NCBI GenBank assembly: GCA_035578175.1
Contig: JAQMRL010000012.1
Location: 20,952,671-21,016,670, forward strand
DNA from: Catonia carolina
Lineage: Eukaryota > Arthropoda > Insecta > Hemiptera > Achilidae
Reading direction: 5' to 3'
Length of the DNA stretch: 64,000 nt
Made by a program: the position numbers and the translations under genes
Notes under the pieces: model-generated
Databases searched by the model: none
What the model was told of the DNA's origin: nothing
Seen by the model: the letters and a program-made list of their open reading frames with translations, nothing else
Shown here: positions 10,098-22,280 of the stretch, one piece after another
Position numbering within the stretch: the stretch's first letter is position 1
Layout of the letters: each line of letters opens with the position of its first letter

Positions 10098-10103
<6 letters not shown>

Positions 10104-10136
<33 letters not shown>
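10104..10136. repeat. TA microsatellite between D1 and B1
   Basis: (TA)n tract joining the D element to the B unit. The equivalent tracts at 22966-22996, 31309-31353 and 47301-47408 differ in length. Confidence 0.9.
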
Positions 10137-10139
<3 letters not shown>

Positions 10140-11706
10140 CGATACGTAGAAGGCAACTGAAAAATCTAATTCAAAATATCTTGAGACGAATTAATTTTTA
10201 TCACAGGGTCAGCCAATTATATGACTAAAGCACATAAAAACAGAAGAGGTGGAGGTATAAATGACACTAGTCAGAGTTATCTCATCTGAGATTCATGAAT
10301 TTCATTTTACAATCAAACCAGTGTTGATAATGAAATACAGGTGTCATTCGGAGAGTCGAAAGTACATGATTTTCCGAAGGACTGGCATTCTGATAAGTAT
10401 AATTATAAATGCTGTGAGAAGACCATGTAAACTAACTCAACATATCTCACTCAGAAAAGATTTTAGAGGTTCAAACCACCTTGTCCGCTGCTTACCTAAA
10501 ATACAACTATCATTGCACAACAATTTCAACAGCCAGCATTTTAGTTTACTGACAAATTGGATTGAAAATAAGTAATTTTATTAGCCTACCTTGCTTAAGA
10601 GAACGCATGAATTGTTCGGTTTCGGAACGTTAAAAAGTCGCATCTGATAATGCTTATAAAATTGTAATATTCGAACAAGCCTACATAATGCCTACATAAA
10701 CACTGATTACAGGCCTAAAACTCTAAAAAACCACAGCTACCGGGATCGTAATTTTTCTGCTTATACTTTCGCTACGACAATTAAGCGAATGCTGTCGCCG
10801 AATTATTTTTTATTTATCTCATCTGTACGAATCAGGTGTTAAAGATTATAGTTTTACACTGCCTGTGTAGAAGATATAAATACTGCTTATAAATTTCCCG
10901 TTAACTAACAGATCCTAAATCAACGAAAAATAGACTTGACAAGACGTTACTTGACAAATCATTTTTGACCTACGCTATTATTGTGTTTAATAGAAACAAA
11001 AATATATGTATCAAAATATAACTGGTATTCAACAAACGATCTATTAGGGTTGCGTGAGTAAGTCGGGCCAATTTGATTGTGATGCGCATGTGACGTCAAC
11101 GGCTCAGGTAATAATTGCCCAATCAGAGTCTCGTATTTTCGGCCAATAAGAAAGCCCAGTTTTAACCAATCACAAGTCTTCTTTTGCGTCATTTTGATTG
11201 GATAATATTGTCCAATCAGAGAGTTTATATTACTGTACAACGTCACACCGATGTCAACCAATGACAAAGTGTCTTGAGCGTTACGTCATTCGTTTGGATA
11301 TGCTGCTTTCTGATTGGTCCGTACTGATTCTAGGCGTCACGTCGAGTGTGATTGTAATATGAAGTCCACACTTATGACAACTTCTAGTTAACGGTAGGGC
11401 AGAACATATGAAGGTACCTTTTAATGAGATTTATAGTTTCTTGGTAAATATCACTTACGAAATATGAAGTACCCCATTGTAGAGATCTTTCGAGTTCTTA
11501 AGGAAATTAAAAATTGGTTTCTGTTGCTGCTAAATGTTAACACGGTTTTTTAAAAAATCACGAGTGTTCATTCGATACCGACACAAAGAAAAAAAACAAA
11601 AGAAGGTTATCTATTTTTCCTAGTTGTTCGATTTTTGTAACCTAATTTTTGGCCAGTAATGTATCATATTTTTAAGGGAATGACTTTATACAACTGTAAA
11701 TAAATA
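10137..11706. repeat. Array unit B1, unit 1 (full length)
   Basis: Begins ttacgatacgtagaagg, a phrase that recurs at 11707 where B2 starts. It contains the stretch found in B2 and B3 (tcagccaattatatgactaa near 10208) and the B-type CCAAT/CRE block. The plus-strand 104-codon frame at 10261-10575 varies in length between copies (83 and 69 codons elsewhere) and has no recognised domain; I treat it as chance. Confidence 0.88.
11066..11345. promoter_or_regulatory. CCAAT-box / CRE cluster of unit B (representative)
   Basis: Eight CCAAT or ATTGG pentamers in both orientations, with a full TGACGTCA (near 11091) and further CGTCA or TGCGTCA half sites. A dyad at 11195-11218 has TGATTGG and CCAATCA around AATATT, as in unit A. 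Equivalent blocks: 14397-14685, 23937-24220, 27274-27550, 35101-35385, 37247-37525 and 40577-40860. The block is deleted from B1 of unit 3. Promoter function is inferred from site density only. Confidence 0.52.
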
Positions 11707-12319
11707 TTACGATACGTAGAAGGCAGTTGAAAAATCTAATTCAAAATTTTTTGAGACGAAACAAAGTCAATATCCTACCGGGTAAGAAAATATACCTCAT
11801 TAATCCGTTTTATAACAAGAAAACTATTTTGCTCTACCAACGAGCATTAGTCGAAAAATAATAATCAACGGTTTGACTAAATGATAATATAATGGCCAAT
11901 GTGATTTCGAGAAATGTTTTCTGGCTTTACTCTGATTTCATTAGTTCCTGTATTTTAAGGTGGATGAAATTTTTTGTGGCCATAATGAAAAGGTAGAGTG
12001 TTAAAAATTTTTGGAACGTAATTTGCTAGTTTCTGCAGGAAATAAATGTATTCATTTTTATCACAGGGTCAGCCAATTATATGACTAAAGCACGTAAGAA
12101 CAGAAGAGGTAGAGGTATAAATGACACTAGTCAGGGTAATATTATCTGAGATTCATGAATTTCATTTTTACAATCAAACCGTTTTGATAATGAAATACAG
12201 GTGTCATTCGGAGAGTCGAAAGAACATGATTTTACGAAGGACCGGCATTCTTATAAGTATAATTATAAATGCTGTGAGAAGACCATGTAAACCAACTCAA
12301 CTCATCTCACTCAGAAAAG
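11707..12319. repeat. Array unit B2, unit 1 (truncated by RTE)
   Basis: Starts like B1 but carries a ~200-bp segment absent there, and ends at actcagaaaaga where the RTE sequence begins. Its last ~415 bp (from 11904) recur just after the RTE (13385 onward) with visible divergence, so the RTE is flanked by long direct repeats. Confidence 0.85.
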
Positions 12320-13384
12320 AAAGCATTTGACAATCTGGACTGGAGTAAAATGTTTAAAACATTGAAAAGGCTAGGAATTAAATACAAAGAAAGGAAAGTT
12401 ATCTACAGTCTGTATAAGAATCAAACGGCTGTTTTGAGAATCGAGGGGTACGAAAAAGAGGCTGCTGTAAGAAAAGGTGTACGACAAGGTTGTTCTTTGT
12501 CACCACTACTTTTTAACTTGTATATAGAAGAGACTATAAATGAAGTGAAGGAGAAATTTGACGTAGGAATAAAAATTCAAGGAGAAACAATAAAAATGTT
12601 GAGATTCGCCGATGATATAGTAGTATTAGCCGAGGCAAAGAATGAACTAGAGGATGCCTTAAATGGAATGGATGAGATCTTGAGGAAGGATTACTTCATG
12701 AAAATTAATAAGAACAAAACGAAAGTGTTGTGCAGCAGCAAGAGTGGTTTAGAAGAGATGGGAAATTTAAAAGTAGGCAACGAAAACATACAGGAAGTTG
12801 GGGAATTCTGCTATCTAGGGAGTAAAATAACAAAGGATGGTAGAAGCACGAGTGATATCAAGAGTAGAATTGCTCAAGCTAGAAAAGCCTTTGAAATGAA
12901 AAACAGCTTACTGACTACAAACATTGATTTACAGATTAGGAAAAATTTCTTAAAACATTATGTTTGGAGTGTAGCATTATACGGAAGTGAAACGTGGGTG
13001 ATAGGGGCTGTAGAACGGAAGAGGATAGAAGCTTTTGAAATGTGGTGTTATAGGAAAATGTTAAAGATTAGGTGGGTGGACAAAATAAGCAATTTAGAGG
13101 TTCTTAGGCGAGTGGATGAAAAAAGAAGTATATGGAAGCATCTTACCAAAAGAAGGGATAGGCTAGTGGGGCATATCCTAAGACATCCAGGTATTGGGCT
13201 ATCAATAATGGAGGGTAACATTGAGGGAGTACATTGTAGAGGGAGGCAAAGATTAGAATATATAAAGCAAATTACGAAAGATGTAGGGTGTTACAGGTAT
13301 GTAGATATGAAACGACTTGCGCAAGATAGAACAGGTTGGAGAACTGCATCAAACCAGTCGAGAGACTGATGACAAAAAAAAAAA
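12320..13384 (+). pseudogene. 5'-truncated RTE-clade retrotransposon, copy 1
   Basis: The coding frame is open from the left junction (12320) to the stop at 13367-13369 and ends in an A-tail. The first residues, KAFDNLDW, are reverse transcriptase motif A with its catalytic Asp. From the internal ATG (12350) follow RQGCSLSP (~45-52) and FADD (86-89), then thumb and C-terminal segments with YLGSKI, GSETW and a LVGHILRH...GRGRQRLEYIKQ-like tail typical of RTE-type endonuclease-reverse transcriptases. The endonuclease and N-terminal RT are gone, so it cannot mobilise itself. In the full clade the protein copies element RNA into nicked target DNA. Four copies occupy the same place in the array units, showing it inserted before the array was amplified. 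This copy has Leu where the others have Phe (TAV-L/F-RIEG). Confidence 0.88.
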
Positions 13385-14824
13385 TTTCGAAAAAGGTTTT
13401 CTGGCTTTACTCTTATTTCATTAGTTCCTGTATTTTAAGATGGATGAAATTTATTGTGGCTTTAATGAAAAGGTAGAGTGTTAAACATTTTTTGCACGTA
13501 ATTTGCTAGTTCCTGACCGTAAATATGTATTCATTGTTATCACAGAGTCAGCCAATTATATGACTAAACCACGTAAGAACAGAAGAGGTAGAGGTATATA
13601 TGACAGTAGTCGGAGTTATCTCATCTGAGATTCATGAATTTCATTTTACAATCAAACCCTGTTGATAATGAAATACCGGTGTCATTCGGAGAGTCGAAAG
13701 TACATGATTTTCCGAAGGACTCGCATCCTGATAAGTATAATTATAAACGCTGTAAGAAGACCATGTAAACCAACTCAACTCATCTCACTCAGAAAAGATT
13801 TTAGAGGTTCAAACCACCTTGTCCGCTGCTTACCTAAAAAACAACTTTCATTGCACAACAATTTCAACAGCCTGCATTTTAGTTTACTGACAAATTGGAT
13901 TGAAAATAAGTAATGTTATTAATCTACCTTGCTTAAGAGAACTCATGAATTGTTCGGTTTCGGAACGTTAAAAAGTCGCATCTGATAATGCTTATAAAAT
14001 TGTAATATTCGAACAAGCTGCCTACATAAACACTGATTACAGGCCTAAAATTCTATAAAATCACAGCTATCGGGATCGTAATTTTTCTCCTTATACTTTC
14101 GCTACGACAATTAAGCGAATACAGTCGCCGAATTATTTTTTATTTATCTCATCTGTACGAATCAGGTGTTAAAGGTTATAGTTTTACACTGCCTGTGTAG
14201 AAGATATAAATACTGCTTATAAATTTCCCGTTAACTAACAGATCCTAAATCAACGAAAAAATAGACTTGAGAAGACGTTACTTGACAAATCATTTTTGAC
14301 CTACGCTTTTATTGTGTTTAAGAGAAACAAAAATATACGTATCAAAATATAACTGGTATTCAACAAACGTTCTATTAGGGTTGCGTGAGTAAGTCGGGCC
14401 AATTTGATTGTGATGCGCATGTGACGTCAACGGCTCAGGTAATAATTGCCCAATCAGAGGCTCGTATTTTCGGCCAATAAGAAAGCCCAGTTTTAACCAA
14501 TCACAAGTCTTCTTTTGCGTCATTTTGATTGGTTAATATTGTCCAATCAGAGAGTTTTTTATTACTGTACTACGTCACACCGATGTCAACCAATGACAAA
14601 GTGTCTTGAGCGTTACGTCATTCGTCAGGATATGCTGCTTTCTAATTGGTCCGTACTGATTCTGGGCGTCACTTTGAGTATGATTGTAATATAAAGTCCA
14701 CACCCAATGACAACTTCCAGTTAACGGTAGTGCAGAACATATTATGAAGGTACCTTTCAATGAGTTATAAAGTTTCTAGGTAAATATCACTTACCAAATA
14801 TGTAGTAGGCCTAGTCTATATTTT
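13385..14824. repeat. Array unit B3, unit 1
   Basis: B-type repeat downstream of the RTE, running from tttcgaaaaagg to the A3 boundary. It differs from B1 by scattered substitutions that recur in B3 of the other units, so B1 and B3 are older paralogues within one unit. CCAAT/CRE block at 14397-14685. Minus-strand 77- and 61-codon frames here overlap the motif block and are not called. Confidence 0.87.
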
Positions 14825-16495
14825 CGGATTTGTGAAAGGCACAAATAGTGTGAAAGAAATAAAAATTCGTTGAGTAACGCTCTCTAATGATTATTTTCTT
14901 GTTGATTTAGGAACTGTTCGTTAACTCAAAACGTATAATAAAAATATACACGTTCTGCGCCAATAGTGTAAAACTCCAATCAGCAATTCATTCCTCCTTA
15001 AGAAACGTTAGAAAAATCGTTGAGCATTGCTCTCTGTTTATTATTGCTATAGTCAAAATTCAAGCACAAAAATTTTAATAATTCTTAGAAATAAAACCGT
15101 GCGTATTTATGTACTACGCTTATGTTATTTAAGGAAGATGTTGGTTTGAACATTAAATTTAATAAACTCTTATCAGATTATATTTTTTGTACGATAAGTA
15201 AGATTAAATTTGTACGTTCTTTCATAACGACTTTGATAACATCCTTTCTTACAAATCTGATTTTTTAAATTACTTAAAATTAGGTAAATAATGAGATGTT
15301 AAATACTCGGCACAATTAATTTGAGTTTTTAGATCATTAGGGTAGAAGTTAGTTCAAACATTTACAAGTTATATGAAATAAACTGAAAAGTTAATTAAGT
15401 TACATTTTTTGGTTTGTAACCGTATGTTTCAGTAGAAAAGTCATTTGATGTAAAGTCATTTGATGGAAGTAGCAGTTGAAATTTAAAAATATTTAACAGT
15501 TTAATGTTTCATATAGGCAATATTAATTTTCGCATCATAAAATAAAATAATGAAAAGAACTGCGATTAAGCGCGGAGAAATGTCAAAAATATTGCCTAGA
15601 AATTTTTCACATCGTTAACCGTTTTTAGTGTGACTGATTGTCGTTAAAAGGGCACAATTTCTATTTTGCTCTTACTAGGTATTGTTCAAGTATATTGTAA
15701 ATTTCAGTTTGGTAATGCCGGCGATTCTACTGACGATTACTTGACAAAAAAAAACTTTAGAGACGTCCTTATTTGAATAAACTTTAATATACAATGAAAA
15801 AATCACAATGTGTTACGTTCGTATAGTAGTGTTTGCATGGTAGCCGAGAAAATAATGTCTTAAATTTAAGCAAGCTTGTATGTGTAAACGCAATCTATTC
15901 TTGTGCTTCCTTTTTAAGAATTTTAATTTTTCATACTGTGAAAAGCAGTATAAATATACTGCTGTTTCATACAATTAACCATAATCATTCCGTACTCGGA
16001 AGACCTTAACAAGTTTAAAAATGTTTTTGGTAGGCGTTTTAATTCTGGAAAGTATAGCATTTCAGTAGACGTTATTGTTTAATATTCGGCCGTATCGTTA
16101 ACTGGGCGGTGACAATGGGTGGATTTATGTAAAAATGTAAGTCGACGTCACGCGCAGGAACAGTACCGGACCAATCAGGAAGCTCGATACTGACAAATGA
16201 CGTAATACTGATTAAGACGTTTTCATTGGTCGATATCGGATGACGTAGTGAACTATAATGAGCCTTCTGATTGGACAATATTGACCAATCAAAGTGACGC
16301 CTAAGAAGACATCTGATTGGTTAGGTTTGGAGATTTTTCATTGGTTAAAAATACTACACTCTGATTGGTCCTATATTATATCTGCCTTTGACGTCACACG
16401 CGCGTTGCCGTCATTGTAGGCCGCCTTACTTGCAAGACCTAAATAATTATTTTTTTTACTGTACAGCAGTTCTATTATATTTTAGTAGTATATTT
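14825..16495. repeat. Array unit A, copy A3 (internal deletion)
   Basis: A unit with about 220 bp missing after agtcatttgatg (15450). The gap holds a 14-base filler (15451-15464) that repeats the adjacent aaagtcatttgatg. CCAAT/CRE block at 16141-16420. The unit ends at the solo LTR. Confidence 0.88.
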
Positions 16496-17311
16496 TGACA
16501 CTTATTGCTAAGGTCCGTTTCGGGATCTAGGTTATTAAATAATTCATACGCTAAAGTTTACAAATTACAAATATTTATTAGACTAAAAGATTACAAAATA
16601 AATGATTAAACTAATTATAATTAAATAACACAATAAATGATTTAATAATTCACTTAAACTTGATAATAAACAATAAATAACTTACAATCACTTTTATAGC
16701 TTAAACAGACATACAAAACATAGAAATTGAATTCACATTAACTTTACCCATTAACTTTATAATACACTCACAAAAGGCTTTACACAATAGACTCACAGAC
16801 AGTGTTAGAATCGTCGACTGACACAATGTTCGGTACGCGCCTACCTACGTCCGTTGGACATTCGTCAAAGATCAAACGATTACTGACTGACCGCACTCGG
16901 GGGTCTCTTTTTATACCTACTCATTCATAAAGATTGTTCCAGAATAAAGCAGTGAAATCTACTCAAGTAAAAAAATAATAACTCTGTATTAATGAATGCT
17001 AGAAAAATCCTTTTGTTAACAAGTCAACTACTGTAAATAGAAAACGTAAACAACCTCATAAACAACTTCATAAAAATAGCTGTACACAATAGTATACCTG
17101 AAATTTTATAATAGGCGTACTACACGATAGTTTTTACAACTATTGTGAATAGACACACCTTTATGGTCGTCATTGTAAAATTGTCATTCACAATTGATAT
17201 ATTATTATATCTTTATTACTCTCTCTTGTTGTAACTATTATTTCACACTCTATACTATTTCATGAATGGATTTCTGGAACATTCGTGATCCGTCTGGTCG
17301 ATTCTGTTACA
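16496..17311 (-). mobile_element. Solo LTR, copy E1 (816 bp)
   Basis: An insertion exactly at the A-A junction with a 6-bp target duplication ATATTT (16490-16495 and 17312-17317) and TG...CA ends. It has no coding frame. On the minus strand there is a TATAAAAAG box (about 16917-16909), so it is best read as an LTR in minus orientation left by recombination between two LTRs. Superfamily (Gypsy or BEL/Pao) is not decided. A copy with the same length and target bases is at 42873-43688. Confidence 0.68.
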
Positions 17312-17318
17312 ATATTTT

Positions 17319-19166
17319 CGGATATGTTAAAGACACAAATAGTGCGAAAGAACTCTCTAATGATTATTTCTTTGTTGATTTAGGAACTGATAGTTAACTC
17401 AAAACGTATAATAAAAATATACACGTTCTGCACCAATAGTGTAAAACTCCAATCAGCAATTCATTCCTCCTTAAAAAACGTTAGAAAAATCGTTGTGCAT
17501 TGCTCTCTGTTTATTTTTGCTATAGTCAAAATTCAAGCAAAAAAATTATAATGATTCTTAGAAATAAAACCGTACCTATTGATGTACTACGCCTATGTTA
17601 TTTAAGGAAGATGTTGGTTTGAACATTAAATTTAATAAACTCTTATCAGATTATATTTTTTGTACGATTAGTAAGATTAAATTTGTACGTTCTTTCATAA
17701 CGACTTTGATAACATCCTTCCTTACAAATCTGATTTTTTAAATTACTTAAAATTAGGTAAATAATGAGATGTTAAATACTCGGCACAATTAATTTGAGTT
17801 TTTAGATCATTAGGGTAGAAGTTAGTTCAAACATTTACAAGTTATCTGAAATAAACTGAAAAGTTAATTAAGTTACATTTTTTGGTTTGTAACCGTATGT
17901 TTCAGTAGAAAAGTCATTTGATGAGCAAAGCAGGCCTTCTAAAAAATTTTCACTTCGCACCTTGCAAATGCGTCTTTAATATATTCACACTGCAAGGTCT
18001 AACTGTATAAAAATCTACTGTCTTTCGAAGAAGGTCTAAAAGTGTTTATTTCACCAGTACTTCTTATGTTGTTATAATGTTTTAGTCGAAAATTGCTTCA
18101 TTCTTGAAGAAAACAGAAGTATTATTTTAGCCGTGGAAGTAGCAGTTGAAATTTAAAAAATATTTAACAGTTTAATGTTTCATATAGGCAATATTAATTT
18201 TCGCATTATAATAAAAAATAATGAAAAGAACTGCGAATAAGTGCGGAGAAATTTCAAAAATATTGCCTAGAAATTTTTCATATCGTTAACCGTTTTTAGT
18301 GTGACTGATTGTCGTTAAAAGGGCACAATTTATATTTTGCTCTTACTAGGTATTGTTCAAGTATATTGTAAATTTCAGTTTGGTAATGCCGGCGATTCTA
18401 CTGACGATTACTTGACAAAAAAAACTTTAGAGACGTCCTTATTTGAATAAACTTTAATATACAATGAAAAAATCACAATGTGTTACGTTCGTATATTAGT
18501 GTTTGCATGGTAGCCGAGAAAATAATGTCTTAAATTTAAGCAAGCTTGTATGTGTAAACGCAATCTATTCTTGTGCTTCCTTTTTGTGAATTTTAATTTT
18601 TTATACTGTGAAAACAGTATAAATATACTGCTGTTTCATACAAATAACGATATTCATTAAGTACTCGGAAGACCTTAACAAGTTTAAAAATGTTTTTGGT
18701 AGGCGTTTTAATTCTGGAAAGTATAGCATTTCAGTAGACGTTATTGTTTAATATTCGGCCGTATCGTTAACTGGGCGGTGACAATGGGCGGATATATGTA
18801 AAAATGTAAGTCGACGTCACGCGCAGGAACAGTACCGGACCAATCAGGAAGCTCGATACTGACAAATGACGTAATACTGATTGAGACGTTTTCATTGGTC
18901 GATATCGGATGACGTAGTTAACTATAATGAGCCTTCTGATTGGACAATATTAACCAATCAAAGTGACGCCTAAGAAGACATCTGATTGGTTAGGTTTGGA
19001 GATTTTTCATTGGTTAAAAATACTACACTCTGATTGGTCCTATATTATATCTGCCTTTGACGTCACACGCGCGTTGCCGTCATTGTAGGCCGCCTTACTT
19101 GCAAGACCTAAATAATTATTTTTTTCTACTGTACATCAGTTCTATTATATTTTAGTAGTATATTTT
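17319..19166. repeat. Array unit A, copy A4
   Basis: A unit following the solo LTR. It shares with A9 the loss of about 20 bp near its start (gcgaaagaactctctaatg). It is of the A2-like subfamily at the hairpin. CCAAT/CRE block at 18811-19090. Confidence 0.9.
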
Positions 19167-21228
19167 CGGATATGTTAAAGACACAAATAGTGCGAAAGAA
19201 ATAAAAATTCGTTAAGTAACGCTCTTTAATGGATATTTCTTTGTTGATTTAGGAACTGATAGTTAACTCAAAACGTATAATAAAAATATACACGTTCTGC
19301 GCCAATAGTGTAAAACTCCAATCAGCAATTCATTCTTCCTTAAAAAACGTTAGAAAAATCGTTGTGCATTGCTCTCTGTTTATTTTTGCTATAGTCAAAA
19401 TTCAAGCAAAAAAATTATAATGATTCTTAGAAATAAAACCGTACGTATTGATGTACTACGCTTATGGTATTTAAGGAAGATGTTGGTTTGAACATTAAAT
19501 TTAATAAACTCTTATCAGATTGTATTTTTTGTACGATTAGTAAGATTAAATTTGTACGTTCTTTCATAACGACTTTGATAACATCCTTTCTTACAAATCT
19601 GATTTTTTAAATTACTTAAAATTAGGTAAATAATGAGATGTTAAATACTCGGCACAATTAATTTGAGTTTTTAGATCATTAGGGTAGAAGTTAGTTCAAA
19701 CATTTACAAGTTATCTGAAATAAAGTGAAAAGTTAATTGGGTTACATTTTTTGGTTTGTAACCGTATGTTTCAGTAGAAAAGTCATTTGATGAGCAAAGC
19801 AGGCCTTCTAAAAAATTTTCACTTCGCACCTTGCAAATGCGTCTTTAATATATTCACACTGCAAGGTCTAACTGTATAAAAATCTACTGTCTTTCGAAGA
19901 AGGTCTAAAAGTGTTTATTTCACCAGTACTTCTTATGTTGTTATAATGTTTTAGTCGAAAATTGCTTCAGTCTTGAAGAAAACAGAAGTATTATTTTAGC
20001 CGTGGAAGTAGCAGTTAAAATTTAAAAAATATTTAACAGTTTAATGTTTCATATAGGCAATATTAATTTTCGCATTATAATATAAAATAATGAAAAGAAC
20101 TGCGAATAAGTGCGGAGAAATTTCAAAAATATTGCCTAGAAATTTTTCATATCGTTAACCGTTTTTAGTGTGACTGATTGTCGTTAACAGGGCACAATTT
20201 ATATTTTGCTCTTACTAGGTATTGTTCAAGTATATTGTAAATTTCAGTTTGGTAATGCCGGCGATTCTACTGGCGATTACTTGACAAAAAAAACTTTAGA
20301 GACGTCCTTATTTGAATAAACTTTAATATACAATGAAAAAATCACAATGTGTTACGTTCGTATAGTAGTGTTTGCATGGTAGCCGAGAAAATAATGTCTT
20401 AAATTTAAGCAAGCTTGTGTGTGTAAACGCAATCTATTCTTGTGCTTCTTTTTTGTGAATTTTATTTTTTCGTACTGTGAAAAGCAGTATAAATATACTG
20501 CTGTTTCATACAATTAACCATAATCATTCCGTACTCGGAAGACCTTAACGTTCGTATAGTAGTGTTTGCATGGTAGCCGGGAAAATAATGTCTTAAATTT
20601 AAGCAAGCTTGTATGTGTAAACGCAATCTATTCTTGTGCTTCCTTTTTGTGAATTTGAATTTTTTATACTGTGAAAACAGTATAAATATACCGCTGTTTT
20701 ATACAAATAACGATATTCATTCCGTACTCGGAAGACCTTAACAAGTTTAAAAATGGTTTTGGTAGGCGTTTTAATTCTGGAAAGTATAGCATTTCAGTAG
20801 ACCTTATTGTTTAATATTCGGCCGCATCGTTAACTGGGCGGTGACAATGGGCGGATATATGTAAAAATGTAAGTCGACGTCACGCGCAGGAACAGTACCG
20901 GACCAATCAGGAAGCTCGATACTGACAAATGACGTAATACTGATTGAGACGTTTTCATTGGTCGATATCGGATGACGTAGTTAACTATAATGAGCCTTCT
21001 GATTGGACAATATTAACCAATCAAAGTGACGCCTAAGAAGACATCTGATTGGTTAGGTTTGGAGGTTTTTCATTGGTTAAAAATACTACACTCTGATTGG
21101 TCCTATATTATATCTGCCTTTGACGTCACACGCGCGTTGCCGTCATTGTAGGCCGCCTTACTTGCAAGACCTAAATAATTATTTTTTTTACTGTACATCA
21201 GTTCTATTATATTTTAGTAGTATATTTT
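19167..21228. repeat. Array unit A, copy A5 (with 194-bp duplication)
   Basis: Longest A copy. The duplicated segments (from ~20354 and ~20548) belong to different subfamilies: the first carries the A1-type hairpin, the second the A2-type, so this copy is a mosaic of the A1 and A2 types. CCAAT/CRE block at 20873-21153. Confidence 0.9.
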
Positions 21229-22264
21229 GGCTACAACTTAATACATCAAACAAAACTTTTTGTTTTAAGCTCTAAATAAACCTAGAGGCCTAACCAATCC
21301 TTATTCATTTTATTTAAGATTTTTTTGTATTTCGCCACAAGCTTAGACTATAAATTAGGTAGGCCTAAATAAGATGATAATATTTCAGTCTAACAATAGG
21401 AACCTACAACCCTTTGTAACCTTTTATTTACACAAAAAATAACATCAAGTGACGGTAATTTATTGCTGGAGAAAATGGAAGCTGCTTCTAATTTTTTTAG
21501 GAACCAGTAATAGTTGGTCTATAATAATTTGGTTTCATATTTTTGACAAAATTTACACAAAATAAAGTAGAAGGCGCTGAAAGATAATAGGCCTACTTCA
21601 CGAACGGGCCACGGATTTCTGTGGGAATTATCTTCGGCAACCATCAAGCATTTAGTCGCCTATCGTAGCCCTACTAGTAATTCCATTGCAGTTCCGTGAA
21701 TCGACAGTTAATGCTTAATATTAATGTGATATTCATAGATTGTATGCTATTCAGTTAAGTTTTGGCTATATAAATTTTACTTATCCAAAAATAAGGCAAG
21801 CAATGCGACATTTTAAAATAATAATGATAGGTCTAATTAATGTTATAATATAAAAATATTAAATTAAAACTTACCTTTTATATAGCTGTTTGTATTCAAC
21901 TCTGGGGCTTGTAATCCCATGGCTTTGAAATACATATCGCTTCGTTTCAACATGATGAGACAGGAAATTTAACCGCGCAGTACTGTGGAAGTGCAGCCAC
22001 GTGCAGATCGAACAGATCATAACTGAACAGAACTGATGACAGCGACTCGACTTAAGATGTGTAAAACCGGCAACATCGCGTGAATGAGTCAAAAAACGAT
22101 AATAGCGTAAAATGTGTATAAAGCTGTATAACAATTTGTATAATTTTTATAACAACTGAACATCTCTTTTTACATCTGATGCATAAAACAAACTGCATCT
22201 CAATGATGCAGTTTTCGAGGTAAAAAGTCACGGCTAAGATGTAGAAATCGAGCGTCGAAGAATG
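21229..22264. repeat. Array unit C, copy C2
   Basis: Near-identical to C1. Here the TA tract leads straight into D2 with no Gypsy insertion, giving the empty site for the unit-1 event. Confidence 0.9.
21875..21953 (-). other. Candidate first exon with splice donor (C2)
   Basis: Same 79-nt ATG-to-donor segment as in C1; the frame and GTAAGT are intact. Confidence 0.35.
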
Positions 22265-22280
22265 TATATATATATATATA

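Larger units (their letters stand above)
9419..10103 (-). mobile_element. Element D1: 5'-truncated Penelope-like retroelement with inverted terminal segment
   Basis: A 685-bp element bounded by 112-bp inverted repeats (9419-9530 and 9991-10103), which I find essentially perfect, inside a TA tract. Minus-strand order from the right is: inverted terminal copy, C-terminal coding fragment of a GIY-YIG-type endonuclease, 3' UTR, hammerhead-like motif, terminal copy. Penelope-like elements characteristically leave partial inverted pseudo-LTR copies and favour AT-rich targets. This explains the inverted ends better than a DNA transposon does, since the coding fragment starts exactly at the inner edge of one inverted repeat (about 9990). 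Confidence 0.72.

Noticed and set aside
9419..10103. Element D as a DNA transposon or MITE on the basis of its 112-bp inverted ends
   Set aside because: The coding remnant is Penelope-type endonuclease and begins exactly at the inner edge of one inverted repeat. That fits a truncated retroelement with an inverted terminal copy better.
12320..13384. The 339-codon RTE frame as an intact host gene under purifying selection
   Set aside because: It begins in the middle of reverse transcriptase at a truncation point, ends in an A-tail, and all copies sit at the same place in duplicated DNA. Identity reflects recent duplication, not selection.
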